From: Gimesia aquarii
GTDB taxonomy: Bacteria; Planctomycetota; Planctomycetia; Planctomycetales; Planctomycetaceae
Direction of reading: 5' to 3'
NCBI RefSeq assembly: GCF_007748175.1
Contig: NZ_CP037422.1
Location: forward strand, 4,334,327 to 4,398,326
DNA length: 64,000 bases
The notes under the pieces were generated by a model that worked only from the letters and a program-made list of their open reading frames with translations, had not been told where the DNA came from and did not search any database. The translations under genes and the position numbers were made by a program. Below, piece by piece: positions 45,900 through 55,341 of the stretch (position 1 is its first letter; every line of letters starts with the position of its first letter).

Positions 45900-48800
45900 A
45901 TGCAACACTTATGTGACTTATGTCCTGATCGCCCCGGTTATCGATTACAGAAACTGGAGGTCTTTAACTGGGGAACTTTTGACAGTCAATCTGGAACTGT
46001 TTTTCGCTTTGAACCAAAAGGGCGAACGGCATTACTGGTTGGCCATAATGGTTCAGGAAAGTCCACTCTCGTAGATGCCTTACTGACTCTACTGGTAGAC
46101 GGTAAGACACGAAACTACAACGTAGCAGCAGGAGCGAAAAAAACCGAGCGTACACCCAAAAGTTATATTAAAGGTGCCTTTGATCGAACAACCGATGAAT
46201 CAAACTCAAATGTAGTAAAGTTTCTACGCCCACAAGGAAATCATCTGACGGCAATTTCTGCTGCATTTAGCGATGAACAATTGGGACGATCTTTCACATT
46301 GACACAAATACTGTATCTCAAAGCGGACGGAACTGATGATCGGGTTTATGCGATTGTCGATGAATCGCACGAATTGAAATCCGATCTACAAGGTCTGCAA
46401 AAATCTGATGCGGTTCGCGAGCATCTCAAACAACAAGGATACCAGACAACCAGAGCATATGCCGAATATCTGGGTTGGATCACCAAACGAACTCAGATGC
46501 GCAGCAAAGCCATTGATATGTTCAACCAGACGGTGGCAGTCAAGGATATCCAGAGCCTGAATGTATTCATTCGCAGACATATGCTGGAAGCTCAGAACTG
46601 GCATGATAAAGTACAAGGGCTGCTGAAGCACTTTAATGATCTGAGTATCGCACACAATGAGCTGGTTCGAGCTCAACAGGCACAGGAATTGTTACTTCCT
46701 GTTGAGCACATAGGCAAGAAATATCGTCAGAAAAATGAGGCATTAACTTTCTATCAGCATCAGCTGGATGCATCCGAGTCGTACTTCCCTCAGTTAAAAA
46801 TCTATATCTTTGAGCCGGAACTGATGGTACAGAATCAAAATCTGAAAACACAGGAAACTGTGATTAAGAGATTAGATCAGGAATTGGAACAGACACGAGA
46901 AACGGTACGACAGACAAAAAATGAAATCGAACATGCGGGCGGTGAACGACTGCGACAAATCCCCGGATTGATTCGGAATGAACAAACAAAGTTAGATTTT
47001 AAACGTGAGGCATTCCAAAAATATCAGAACAATCTAAAAACTTGTGGCATCAATGACATCGTAGGCAACGCGAAACAGTTCCAACAGATTAACAAACAAT
47101 TATGTGAAATATCCAAGTCAAATAGTGACAAACTAGTAGAGCTGAAAAACAGGCAAGAAACAACGCTTGGCCAAAAAGCGAGCATCGTAAGCCAACTGAG
47201 ACAGGAACGTGCTGATCTGGATATGCTACAAAAACAACATAGTAACTTGCCTGCTCGTTTTTCTACGATTCGCAGTCAACTCTGCGCCGATCTGGGACTG
47301 GATGAAAGCCTATTTCCTTTTGCAGCGGAACTGATTTCAGTATTGCCTGATCAACAGAACTGGACCGCGTCCATCGAGACGGTTCTCCGTTCGTTTGCTC
47401 TCAGCTTGCTGGTTGCTGAACAGTTTTATCCGCGTGTGCGAGACTATGTCGAAGGAAATCGCATTGTTGATGCACACGGGACAGGTCAACGACTGGATTA
47501 TTTGTGTGTTGGAAAAGTCACGGATTCAGCCGGTGGTGATCGAATTCATCCGCAGTCACTCTGCAATAAACTGCAATTTAAGCCGCGTCATAACCTTACC
47601 CCATGGCTACGAGCAGAAATTCAACAACGATTTAACTTTCACTGCTGTAATAGCATCGAAGAATTCAATGACGTTTCCAAATACGCCCTGACTGCACAAC
47701 GCCATGTCAAATACGATTCAAAGCGACATCAAAAAGATGATCGAGAACGCACAACAAACCCACGTTTCTTCGTATTGGGATGGGATAACACTGATAAGCA
47801 GAGTCGTATACGACATCATATTCAAGAACTCGAATCCGAAATCAAAATTCTGACCGATGAAATCATTTCAATTAATGACCAGATAGAAGAAATTCAAAAT
47901 ACGTTTCGAGCCGCGGATGCAGCCCTGGATATAAGTGACTTCGACAAGATCGATATCAAACGTCACCAAGATGAAATCGTTACACTTGAAGCAGAAAAAA
48001 AGAATCTGGAAGAATCGAATAAAACCGTACAAACGCTGCAAAAACGGTTGAAACGGTCAGAATCAGAGGAGCAGACACTCAGTGCAAAACGTGATCTATG
48101 TTTCGAGGAACGTGCAAAATTGAAGAGTGATATTAGTCGCGTCACTAAACTGGTAGCATTGGCTCACACTCAGCTACAGTCACAGCAGACAGCCGGTAAT
48201 TTTGACGTACATCACGAAATGTTTAAAACCATCGCTGAATCACTGGAAAAACCAGCTTTGTCGATTGAGAATTTTGAACAACGAATTCAAAGCTGGCGAA
48301 CTTCGACACAGAAGCAGATAGACAAATTGAGAAGTCCTTTAGAAAAAATCAAAGAGGACCTGATTAGTGCCATGTCAAAATATCTGCGCGATTTTAAAGA
48401 AGCAGCAAATGACCTCGATGCCTCTCTGAAATCACTCGATAGCTTCCAGGGTTTACTGGATCAGCTTCGCCTGGAAGATCTGCCCCGTTATGAACGCCAA
48501 TTCAAAAACCGGCTGAATGATCAAGTGAGCCAGGAAATCGCTCTGTTCAATACAGAACTCCGCACCGAACAAAAGTTGATCGAAGACAAAATCACTCAGC
48601 TTAATAACGCACTGAAGGATGTTGAATATTCACCTGGAACGTATATGCGATTAAAGCCTCATCCGGTAAATGACCGAGAAATCGAGGATTTTCGACGCTC
48701 GTTGCGTGAGTGTCTTGATGATTCTCTGGAACAGACTCCTGAGGCGAACGAAGCAAGGTTTGTGCGTATCAAAAATCTTGTCGAACGCTTGTCGGATAAA

Positions 48801-49307
48801 GAAAAAACGAATTGGAGAAAAAAAGTCATTGATGTTCGTAACTGGTACGACTTTGCTGCAGAAGAAATTGAGCTCCAATCAGGAATGACTCATAGTTGTT
48901 ATGATGGAAGTTCAGGTCAATCTGGAGGAGAGAAAGCCAAACTCGCGTTTACCATTCTGGTAGCCGCTTTAGCTTATCAGTTTGACATTGATCCAACAGG
49001 TAATGTTCCCGGCCGATTTCAATTCGTGGTCGTTGATGAAATGTTCTCCAAGGTAGATGACCAAAACGCCGAGTACGCCTTGAAACTTTTCAACCAGTTT
49101 GGGCTGCAACTTTTGATTGTGGCTCCTCTGGATGCCAAAGCCCGTGTAACAGAACCGTTTGTTGACCGATATCTGCACGTGGTAAAAGATCCTGAGACAA
49201 ATTGTTCAATTCTCCATAGTATGACAGCCCGCGAGTACGACGAAGTGGTACAGAAAGTCTCACACAACGCGAGACCAAAAGCGAATCAACAACAGATTAT
49301 GAAATAG
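45900..49307 (+). CDS. jetC: Wadjet JetC-like SMC ATPase
   Basis: A 1135-residue SMC-like ATPase. The N-terminal head has VGHNGSGKST at residues 47-56 (Walker A); long coiled coils flank a hinge in the middle (about 430-640); the C-terminal head has the ABC signature SSGQSGGEKAK near 1005 and Walker B FVVVDEMFSKVDD near 1045. C5-x2-C8 at the very N-terminus (LCDLCPD) is an added feature that could hold a metal. It matches the MukB/JetC group, which extrudes DNA loops. Following jetA and jetB it completes the SMC core. A JetD nuclease would be expected next, but the following frame is on the other strand and unrelated. Confidence 0.88.
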   Translation: MQHLCDLCPDRPGYRLQKLEVFNWGTFDSQSGTVFRFEPKGRTALLVGHNGSGKSTLVDALLTLLVDGKTRNYNVAAGAKKTERTPKSYIKGAFDRTTDESNSNVVKFLRPQGNHLTAISAAFSDEQLGRSFTLTQILYLKADGTDDRVYAIVDESHELKSDLQGLQKSDAVREHLKQQGYQTTRAYAEYLGWITKRTQMRSKAIDMFNQTVAVKDIQSLNVFIRRHMLEAQNWHDKVQGLLKHFNDLSIAHNELVRAQQAQELLLPVEHIGKKYRQKNEALTFYQHQLDASESYFPQLKIYIFEPELMVQNQNLKTQETVIKRLDQELEQTRETVRQTKNEIEHAGGERLRQIPGLIRNEQTKLDFKREAFQKYQNNLKTCGINDIVGNAKQFQQINKQLCEISKSNSDKLVELKNRQETTLGQKASIVSQLRQERADLDMLQKQHSNLPARFSTIRSQLCADLGLDESLFPFAAELISVLPDQQNWTASIETVLRSFALSLLVAEQFYPRVRDYVEGNRIVDAHGTGQRLDYLCVGKVTDSAGGDRIHPQSLCNKLQFKPRHNLTPWLRAEIQQRFNFHCCNSIEEFNDVSKYALTAQRHVKYDSKRHQKDDRERTTNPRFFVLGWDNTDKQSRIRHHIQELESEIKILTDEIISINDQIEEIQNTFRAADAALDISDFDKIDIKRHQDEIVTLEAEKKNLEESNKTVQTLQKRLKRSESEEQTLSAKRDLCFEERAKLKSDISRVTKLVALAHTQLQSQQTAGNFDVHHEMFKTIAESLEKPALSIENFEQRIQSWRTSTQKQIDKLRSPLEKIKEDLISAMSKYLRDFKEAANDLDASLKSLDSFQGLLDQLRLEDLPRYERQFKNRLNDQVSQEIALFNTELRTEQKLIEDKITQLNNALKDVEYSPGTYMRLKPHPVNDREIEDFRRSLRECLDDSLEQTPEANEARFVRIKNLVERLSDKEKTNWRKKVIDVRNWYDFAAEEIELQSGMTHSCYDGSSGQSGGEKAKLAFTILVAALAYQFDIDPTGNVPGRFQFVVVDEMFSKVDDQNAEYALKLFNQFGLQLLIVAPLDAKARVTEPFVDRYLHVVKDPETNCSILHSMTAREYDEVVQKVSHNARPKANQQQIMK

Positions 49308-49758
49308 GAATCTTCATACCTCTGGTCTCACCAGTGCAGATTGTGAAGTAAACGATAAAAGCATGTCCATGTTCTTAATCATTGAATCATATCATTTAGA
49401 CACGCCTACTTATCTTCTTAATTGAGACTAACTCAAATTATTGTGATCAATCAGTGCTCAAAGTGCTCCTAGATCATCAGAAACAGTATCGATCAGACTC
49501 ATGCCAATAGTGAATTCCACACTTTTCTGAGATTCATTCTAATTTTCCTTGTCTAGTTTGTACTAGCACCGAAAACGTTGTACCGACACTACCAGCGTAT
49601 TGTGAACACCACTTGGGGAATGTGCTTCTCGGAGATTATTGGTGAAAATCACTTGATATTAAGAGGGTAGAGATAATGAGTCAGCAGTCCTGAGATTTCT
49701 TTATACAACTCAGTGAAACGTTGAGTTGATTGACTTCACTCACCTCAAAAGCAATCGA
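49308..49758. other. Intergenic region where jetD would be expected
   Basis: About 451 bp with no frame resembling DUF3322/DUF2220 (JetD) on either strand. A hairpin CAACTCA / TGAGTTG (49706-49728, 9-nt loop) lies 30 bp beyond the end of the convergent PilZ-like gene and could serve either side as a stop. No IS or repeat was seen. Confidence 0.45.
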
Positions 49759-50187
49759 TTATTCATTCACCTTGCGAAGAAACTTGACGCCGTACTCCCA
49801 GAAATCAGCTTCTGGAAATTGCTTTTTGCGTACGATTTCCGAATGGAACCAAATGACTTTATCGTCTAAAACAGTAAGACCAACTAAAATATCTTTTCGA
49901 TCGATATCACCGGCAAAGAGAAAAGAAACACCAGATTGCGAAATAGACAAGCCTTGCACATTGATTGCCTCTGTGTCACAAAGATCAAGGACAGGATTTT
50001 CTGTAGGCAACAATATACTTAAAGTACCTCGAAAGGTTTTTCGTGTATGCGACCGTTGGCTTGCAAATTGGATCAAATTCTTTTGTTCGATTTTATCCAG
50101 AAGTGAAAAGATTCTCTCCACAGCTTGTTGCTGTGATTTGCTGGTCGCTACTTTTATATCTTGAATACTTGGATTGAGTGTTTGCAT
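49759..50187 (-). CDS. PilZ-like protein
   Basis: A protein of 142 residues from ATG 50187 (a GTG at 50262 would add 25 residues; neither has a good ribosome binding site). HTRKTFRG resembles the RxxxR and ISQSGVSF the D/NxSxxG motif of PilZ c-di-GMP receptors, and the C-terminal FWEYGVKFLRKV matches the end of many PilZ domains. The N-terminal helical part (AVERIFSLLDKIEQKNLIQFASQ) is a typical leader. Both key PilZ residue groups are only partly conserved, so c-di-GMP binding is uncertain. It is convergent with the jet operon. Confidence 0.55.
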   Translation of the reverse strand: MQTLNPSIQDIKVATSKSQQQAVERIFSLLDKIEQKNLIQFASQRSHTRKTFRGTLSILLPTENPVLDLCDTEAINVQGLSISQSGVSFLFAGDIDRKDILVGLTVLDDKVIWFHSEIVRKKQFPEADFWEYGVKFLRKVNE

Positions 50188-50899
50188 GGAGACAGTGCTT
50201 TCTAAGTTGTATCGTAGTATTGGTCCGTCGCTTAAAGTAATAGCTTCACTAACTCTATACACTCATATTTTCAGTAAATTTTTGAGGGAAATTCCTCAAA
50301 ACCAAGCGCAGTCGCTGGCATATTACTTTCATTAATTTTATTTGTTGTAACCCGCAATATAGGAAAATCCATAATTCATTTATTGCTGTGAGTGGATGTC
50401 TCATCTCATCACTCCCAATCAACCACGTCTGACTTCGCATACAAAAAGCGAATACAAAATGATCTGTCATAGTTAGAAATATACCTTGTTAATGAGATCG
50501 ATTCGTTCTCTGTATTCTCAACCACAGGTTCTAAAAGAGAACAATAGGACTGAGAGCCTCTAGCCAATTGCTGTGAATGAATCCACGTTTTTCCAGTCTG
50601 AGAAAGTTCAAAGAATATATCAGTAGTTTTCAATGATTTTCTTCCGTTATAGCAATACAAGATCGAACTGAACCCACTTAAACCACAACTTGACGTCTTT
50701 GACTTTACCTTCTTATAATCTCTCAGATTTCAACAAATCCCTTTTGGAACGAATAAGATAAAGATGCTGAATCAGCAGGGTCAAACCGATATAGTCATGC
50801 AGGAAGCACGTCTATTGTCCCAGCCGGAGGAATTCAGTAATTAGCACTCCCTCAGAGAGTACGAACCAAACCGACCGAAGCAGTGGTACTAACCCACGC
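50188..50899. other. Intergenic region before the MFS gene, with a hairpin at 50280-50301
   Basis: About 700 bp. An inverted repeat TTTTGAGG / CCTCAAAA with a 6-nt loop lies just upstream of the PilZ-like gene and may be an operator or terminator. At 50764 an ATG opens a 26-codon frame that ends at the start of the stretch leading to the MFS gene; GGAGG at 50826-50830 is followed by no ATG/GTG/TTG at usual distance, only ATT at 50840. Two minus-strand frames at 50409-50660 and 50255-50470 look spurious. Confidence 0.4.
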
Positions 50900-52129
50900 T
50901 TGAACTGGCTCAATTTTTTTGCGGCTGATGTTGGTGATGGCATTGGCCCCTTCATGGCCACATATCTGATTACGACATCTCACTGGAATGAGGCATCAAT
51001 CGGAGTATTTCTGCTCACTCTCAATCTGGCGACCGTTATCGCACAAACACCTTCCGGATGGCTGATCGACAATACGCGTTATAAGCGCTATCTCACAGCA
51101 GGCGCAGCATTGACGATTGCCATTTGTGTCTTAGTCCCTGCCTTTGCATCGGAAATGGCCCCGGTATTGATATCAGCGGCGATTCTAGGCTTAGCAGCAG
51201 CAGTCATACCTCCGGCAATCGCAGCGATCACACTGGGAATTGTAGGCCCCTCCGGACTCACAAAACAGACTGGCTCAAACCAGGCATTCAACCACGCCGG
51301 TAATCTCGTATCAGCCGTGGCAATTGGATTAGTTGGTACCTATGTCGTATCTTGGGGTGTCTCACCCATCGTCGCATTTCTGGCATGTAGTGCAGCAATA
51401 ATCGCTTTAATGATTCCTGAAAAGTCGATTGATCATACCATAGCCCGCGGTGGAGTTTCGAAAATTGAAAAGAATAATCAATCAGAATCAGAGCGAAGTG
51501 CCTTAGCATTGGTTTTTACAAATCGATCTCTTTTGATCTTTATGGTTTGTGTGGGAATGTTCCATCTCTCGAACGCAGCCATGCTTCCCCTTGCCGGGCA
51601 AAAGCTCGCGTTGGAACACAAAGAACTTTCCACACTCTATATATCCATCTGCGTTGTCATTGCTCAAATCGTCATGATTGGTATTGCCGTGCTTGTCGGC
51701 CTACGATGCGATCAGTGGGGGCGTAAACGTTTTCTACTCGTTGGCTTTGCCGTACTTCCTCTACGTGGATTGCTGTTTTCTCAAACCGAAAACCCATATC
51801 TCATCATGTCTGGACAGATTTTAGATGGCATCGGAGCTGGAATATACGGAGTCATTGTGATCCTTGTTGTCGCCGACCTGACGCGAGGCACAGGCGTATT
51901 CAACTTTGCAACAGGGGTCGTGATCACAATTCAAGGACTGGGTGCCTCCTTTGGCTCGTTTCTTGGGGAATGGTGGGCTGGAGAATATGGCTACAGTTCG
52001 TCATACGCACTCTTAACAGCACTAGGAGTAATCGCCTTGTTGATTCTAGCGGTATTAATGCCGGAAACTCATCCTGATAAAGTTAAACCTTCGCGATTCA
52101 ATTCTGGTAGGAGTCGGTCCACAACATGA
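50900..52129 (+). CDS. Major facilitator superfamily transporter
   Basis: A transporter of at least 409 residues with 12 predicted membrane segments. ADVGDGIGPFMATYL opens segment 1; the loop 2-3 motif is GWLIDNTRYKRY; the central linker between segments 6 and 7 is SIDHTIARGGVSKIEKNNQSESE. It belongs to the drug/unknown-substrate exporter part of the superfamily. The TTG at 50900 starts almost directly in segment 1; the frame stays open upstream to at least 50822, where GGAGG precedes an ATT at 50840. The true N-terminus may be longer. Its stop overlaps the next start by 4 nt. Confidence 0.8.
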   Translation: MNWLNFFAADVGDGIGPFMATYLITTSHWNEASIGVFLLTLNLATVIAQTPSGWLIDNTRYKRYLTAGAALTIAICVLVPAFASEMAPVLISAAILGLAAAVIPPAIAAITLGIVGPSGLTKQTGSNQAFNHAGNLVSAVAIGLVGTYVVSWGVSPIVAFLACSAAIIALMIPEKSIDHTIARGGVSKIEKNNQSESERSALALVFTNRSLLIFMVCVGMFHLSNAAMLPLAGQKLALEHKELSTLYISICVVIAQIVMIGIAVLVGLRCDQWGRKRFLLVGFAVLPLRGLLFSQTENPYLIMSGQILDGIGAGIYGVIVILVVADLTRGTGVFNFATGVVITIQGLGASFGSFLGEWWAGEYGYSSSYALLTALGVIALLILAVLMPETHPDKVKPSRFNSGRSRSTT

Positions 52130-53349
52130 CCACTTTTGTTGTCATCGTCTACATTATTGTCTATCTCAGTATGCTCTTGGGTGGTATTCCTGGGTTACGT
52201 GTCGACAGAACCGGTGCTGCGTTGCTGGGTGCTATTGCCCTCTTAGCTGTTGGAAATATTAGCGAACAAAACGCATTGGCCTCAATTGATGTCCCTACCC
52301 TCGCACTCCTGTTCGGATTGATGGTTGTCTCGGCACAATTTCAGCTGGGAGGATTCTACGGTATCGCAACAAAAAGAGTCGTTGCACAAGACATGTCTCC
52401 CCCGGCGCTCCTGGCTGTTGTGATTTCTCTTACAGGAGCCTTCAGTGCCCTACTCACAAACGATGTCGTTTGCCTGGCAGTCGCTCCGCTACTATCACAC
52501 CTCTGTATTGAAAAAAAATTGAACCCGGTCCCCTATTTGCTCGCCTTGGCATGTGCGGCTAATATCGGCAGTGCAACCACGCTTATTGGTAATCCACAGA
52601 ACATTCTCATCGGTGAAGCATTAAAAGTGCCATTCAATGGATACCTGCTTATCGCACTGCCTCCCTGCCTACTCGGGCTGCTCATCGTTTGGGGAATCAT
52701 CGTATCTCTATACCGCGGTAAGTGGCATTTCGAGACAGAAGCAAGTTTAGAAAACACGGAGATTGAGTTTGATCGTTGGCAGACCTTCAAAGGAATTCTT
52801 GTTTTAACACTATTAATCGCATGTTTTATATTCACAGCATGGCCGCGCGAATTACTGGCATTGGGTGCGGCGGGAATATTAATGCTCAGCCGAAAATTCC
52901 ATTCCCGGAAGATCATGGGGCTGGTCGACTGGTCTCTGTTGGTGCTATTTATCAGCCTGTTTATTGTGAATAAAGCGTTTCAACTTACCGGCGGTATGGA
53001 CTGGCTCGTCGCTCAGACCAAGTCCGCCGGCATCCCACTTGACCAACCGGCGCCGCTGTTTATCTCAACAGTGATTCTGGGAAATCTGGTTTCCAATGTG
53101 CCAGCCATCATGCTCTTGTTACCCATTGTCAAGGGAAGCGATGTGGGCCCGTTGCTGGCTCTCAGTAGTTCCCTTGCCGGTAATCTAATCATTGTAGGCA
53201 GTGTCGCCAACATCATTGTGGTTGAATCAGCAAGACAAGCTGGTATTAAAATCGACTTCAAGACGCATGCCCGCGTCGGTATTCCAGTAACTCTGGTAAC
53301 TCTTTCGGTAACAGGTGCCTGGCTTTGGCTGGTTAGTTTATTCAGCTGA
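52126..53349 (+). CDS. ArsB/NhaD-type ion transporter
   Basis: A 407-residue protein of the ion transporter superfamily with about 10-11 membrane segments. IASIDVPTLALLFGLMVVSAQF, TNDVVCLAVAPLL, IGSATTLIGNPQNILIG and GNLVSNVPAIMLLLP are the two repeated SNT/GNP-type motifs of ArsB, NhaD and citrate transporters. It may extrude arsenite or exchange sodium/protons or carry a carboxylate; no arsenate reductase or ArsR gene lies nearby, so arsenic resistance is not supported. ATGA overlap with the MFS gene indicates one operon. The downstream DoxX gene ends 1 bp away on the other strand. Confidence 0.82.
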   Translation: MTTFVVIVYIIVYLSMLLGGIPGLRVDRTGAALLGAIALLAVGNISEQNALASIDVPTLALLFGLMVVSAQFQLGGFYGIATKRVVAQDMSPPALLAVVISLTGAFSALLTNDVVCLAVAPLLSHLCIEKKLNPVPYLLALACAANIGSATTLIGNPQNILIGEALKVPFNGYLLIALPPCLLGLLIVWGIIVSLYRGKWHFETEASLENTEIEFDRWQTFKGILVLTLLIACFIFTAWPRELLALGAAGILMLSRKFHSRKIMGLVDWSLLVLFISLFIVNKAFQLTGGMDWLVAQTKSAGIPLDQPAPLFISTVILGNLVSNVPAIMLLLPIVKGSDVGPLLALSSSLAGNLIIVGSVANIIVVESARQAGIKIDFKTHARVGIPVTLVTLSVTGAWLWLVSLFS

Positions 53350-53757
53350 CTAAGTCATTTTTCTGATCGGAAGGACTCCCCAAAGTCGTTTCTCACGCAG
53401 ATACAAACCTAACCAGATAAGCACACCAATCGCGACTTGAATCATGAATGGATCACCTACGCGCCAATGAGTGCAGATCGCTCCGCCCATGTATCCAGTC
53501 AATAATATGGCACCAAGCACGGCCGTCCATGGAATCAAATAGAGCAGCACACAAAAAATTTCAAGAATGGCAAGCGGCAAGATCATCGACTCCGGCAATC
53601 CGAGTTTCTCCATCCCTTCAGCAAACTCGGGTCCCCCTTTGAGTTTCATCATTGCGCTCATTCCAAAAGCAAGTGCAACGAGAACCGAAACCACACGCCC
53701 GATCCAAATCATCACAGTCTGCGCAGTCGATGTCGGCTTTACTTCACTTTGATTCAT
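53350..53757 (-). CDS. DoxX-family membrane protein
   Basis: A 135-residue protein with four hydrophobic segments. GRVVSVLVALAFGMSAMMKLKGGPEFAEGMEKLGLPESMILPLAILEIFCVLLYLIPWTAVLGAILLTGYMGGAI is the DoxX/SURF4-like pattern. Biochemical role is undefined in most members. It lies upstream of the DGPF cluster end and is separated from it by 167 bp; the start ATG follows an AAAGGAAT stretch. Confidence 0.8.
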   Translation of the reverse strand: MNQSEVKPTSTAQTVMIWIGRVVSVLVALAFGMSAMMKLKGGPEFAEGMEKLGLPESMILPLAILEIFCVLLYLIPWTAVLGAILLTGYMGGAICTHWRVGDPFMIQVAIGVLIWLGLYLREKRLWGVLPIRKMT

Positions 53758-53924
53758 TTTTGATTCCTTTGAAAAACTTTATCGAAGTGTAACTCGCACT
53801 CTTTTGAATCGTTATATTTTTTATAACTCACAGAGTCAACTCGAAAGGTTCTTCGATTTTCAAAGTTAACTATCACAGGGATACTCCGTTCCTGGTCAGG
53901 TATACCCAACTAAGCGAAATTCCT

Positions 53925-54821
53925 TCAACTTGTTTCTGCAATGACTTCATCAGTAATATATGCAACCTTTTCCGTCATTGGATCAAAGGGGACCGAAACA
54001 TGTTCATGCACAACGCGCCACTCCCCTTCTGTTCTCTGGTAGCCGATCGTTATTCGCAACCAGGTCTGGCCAACCGGACTCTCTTCATCAATCGGTACGA
54101 CATGATGCAATCCGTGAGCAAAAGCCACATCTCCATCTACCGTGACTGTAAAATCACGATGCTCAGATTTCATCTTGGCCGGAAAATAAGGCAAACATGC
54201 TTCCCAGTTTGCACGATATGCTTCAAGCCCTTTGAGTCGGTAAGGCGGTTTGACATCATACAAATGAATGTCTTCCGAATAGCCTGTCAGCATAGCATCC
54301 ACGTCCTTAGACTCCAACGATTCTGACCAGGCTTTGGCAAGCGATCGAATCTCGTCTTCATCCTTGGAAGCTGGTATCCCCTGGGCATTACTGTTACGTT
54401 CCGCAACTTCTGTTTGAACTCGTTCTTCTTGTTCACGTGCTTCTGGTGTTAAGGCTTCACCAAAATCGTCGGCTTCAAACACTTGACGAATCTCGATATC
54501 TGAGTCTTCGGTCATCGGGTTAGGACAAGGACAACGTTTCACCCAATCAATGGCTTCCTGCATCGAGTTGACCTTCCAGAGCCAGAATCCGGCAATGAGT
54601 TCCTTAGTCTCAGTAAAAGGGCCATCGACAACAGTGCGATCCTTCCCCGAGAATCGGACTCGAACACCATTCGAACTCGGGTGCAGTCCCTCACCGGCTA
54701 GTAAAACTCCGGCATTTGACAATTCTTCATTAAAATTTCCCATCTCAGTAAGCAGTTGCTCGCTCGGCATTTCACCTGCTTCCGAACTTTTGGTCGCCCT
54801 TATAATTACCATGACTTTCAT
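53925..54821 (-). CDS. DGPF (YCII) domain fused to a SnoaL/NTF2-like domain
   Basis: A 298-residue protein. The first 115 residues are a YCII/DGPF domain (KVMVIIRATKSSEAG, VDGPFTETKELIAGFW, ADDFGEAL). After a linker (about 120-155) comes a SnoaL-like/DUF4440 fold (AWSESLESKDVDAMLTGYSEDIHLYDVKPPYRLKG, VAFAHGLHHVV, WRVVHEHVSVPF). GAGGAG lies 8 nt before the ATG at 54821; a longer frame adds 5 residues. It is the last gene of the ECF42-associated cluster. SnoaL domains appear as C-terminal extensions of ECF41 factors, so this is an unusual combination in an ECF42 cluster. Confidence 0.82.
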   Translation of the reverse strand: MKVMVIIRATKSSEAGEMPSEQLLTEMGNFNEELSNAGVLLAGEGLHPSSNGVRVRFSGKDRTVVDGPFTETKELIAGFWLWKVNSMQEAIDWVKRCPCPNPMTEDSDIEIRQVFEADDFGEALTPEAREQEERVQTEVAERNSNAQGIPASKDEDEIRSLAKAWSESLESKDVDAMLTGYSEDIHLYDVKPPYRLKGLEAYRANWEACLPYFPAKMKSEHRDFTVTVDGDVAFAHGLHHVVPIDEESPVGQTWLRITIGYQRTEGEWRVVHEHVSVPFDPMTEKVAYITDEVIAETS

Positions 54822-54913
54822 CGGTTTTCTCCTCATCTATTAAAAACTTCGTGTCACCATGTTCTTGGGACAGAAAAGACAAACTACGATTTTCTTACAC
54901 CGAAAAAAATTTG

Positions 54914-55300
54914 TTACAGAACAAAATCCGAATCCGCCTTGGATTCCTGGTCAGGCAAATCAGGTAACTCGACAAGGGGTCGAATCTCAACGGTCCCCTT
55001 TTTAGCTGGTGGTAGTCGGCTTGCCACTGTGATTGCCTCATCCAGATTCTCGACGTCAATCACATAGTATCCACCGAGCTGCTCAGTCGTTTCGGCAAAT
55101 GGTCCATCAGTCACCAGTCGTTTGCCATTCCGAATTCGAACACTGGTTGCCATCTCAACAGAATGCAAAGGAGACGCTGAAAGAAACTTACCCTGCTTGT
55201 CCAACTCATGACAGACTGCAGTTGAATCTGACATACATTGCTCACGCTCGTCTTGTGTCCAACCACTTTCGGCACTGTAGATCAGTAACATGTATTTCAA
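54914..55300 (-). CDS. DGPF (YCII-related) protein
   Basis: A 128-residue YCII-related protein. It begins with the conserved KYMLLIYSAESGW from a TTG start codon at 55300; no ATG lies upstream in the frame at a suitable place, and the family N-terminus fits exactly. The DGPF motif is [20 protein letters not shown]. The fold is a dimeric ferredoxin-like domain with no proven enzyme activity. Third of four paralogues in this operon. Confidence 0.85.
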   Translation of the reverse strand: MKYMLLIYSAESGWTQDEREQCMSDSTAVCHELDKQGKFLSASPLHSVEMATSVRIRNGKRLVTDGPFAETTEQLGGYYVIDVENLDEAITVASRLPPAKKGTVEIRPLVELPDLPDQESKADSDFVL

Positions 55301-55341
55301 GACAAATCTCTTTTCGTTTTTGACTTACTTTTAAAAAGAAT

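Noticed and set aside
52126-53349. Arsenic-resistance operon based on the ArsB-like protein
   Set aside because: No ArsR or ArsC gene is adjacent, and the superfamily also includes NhaD and other anion carriers.
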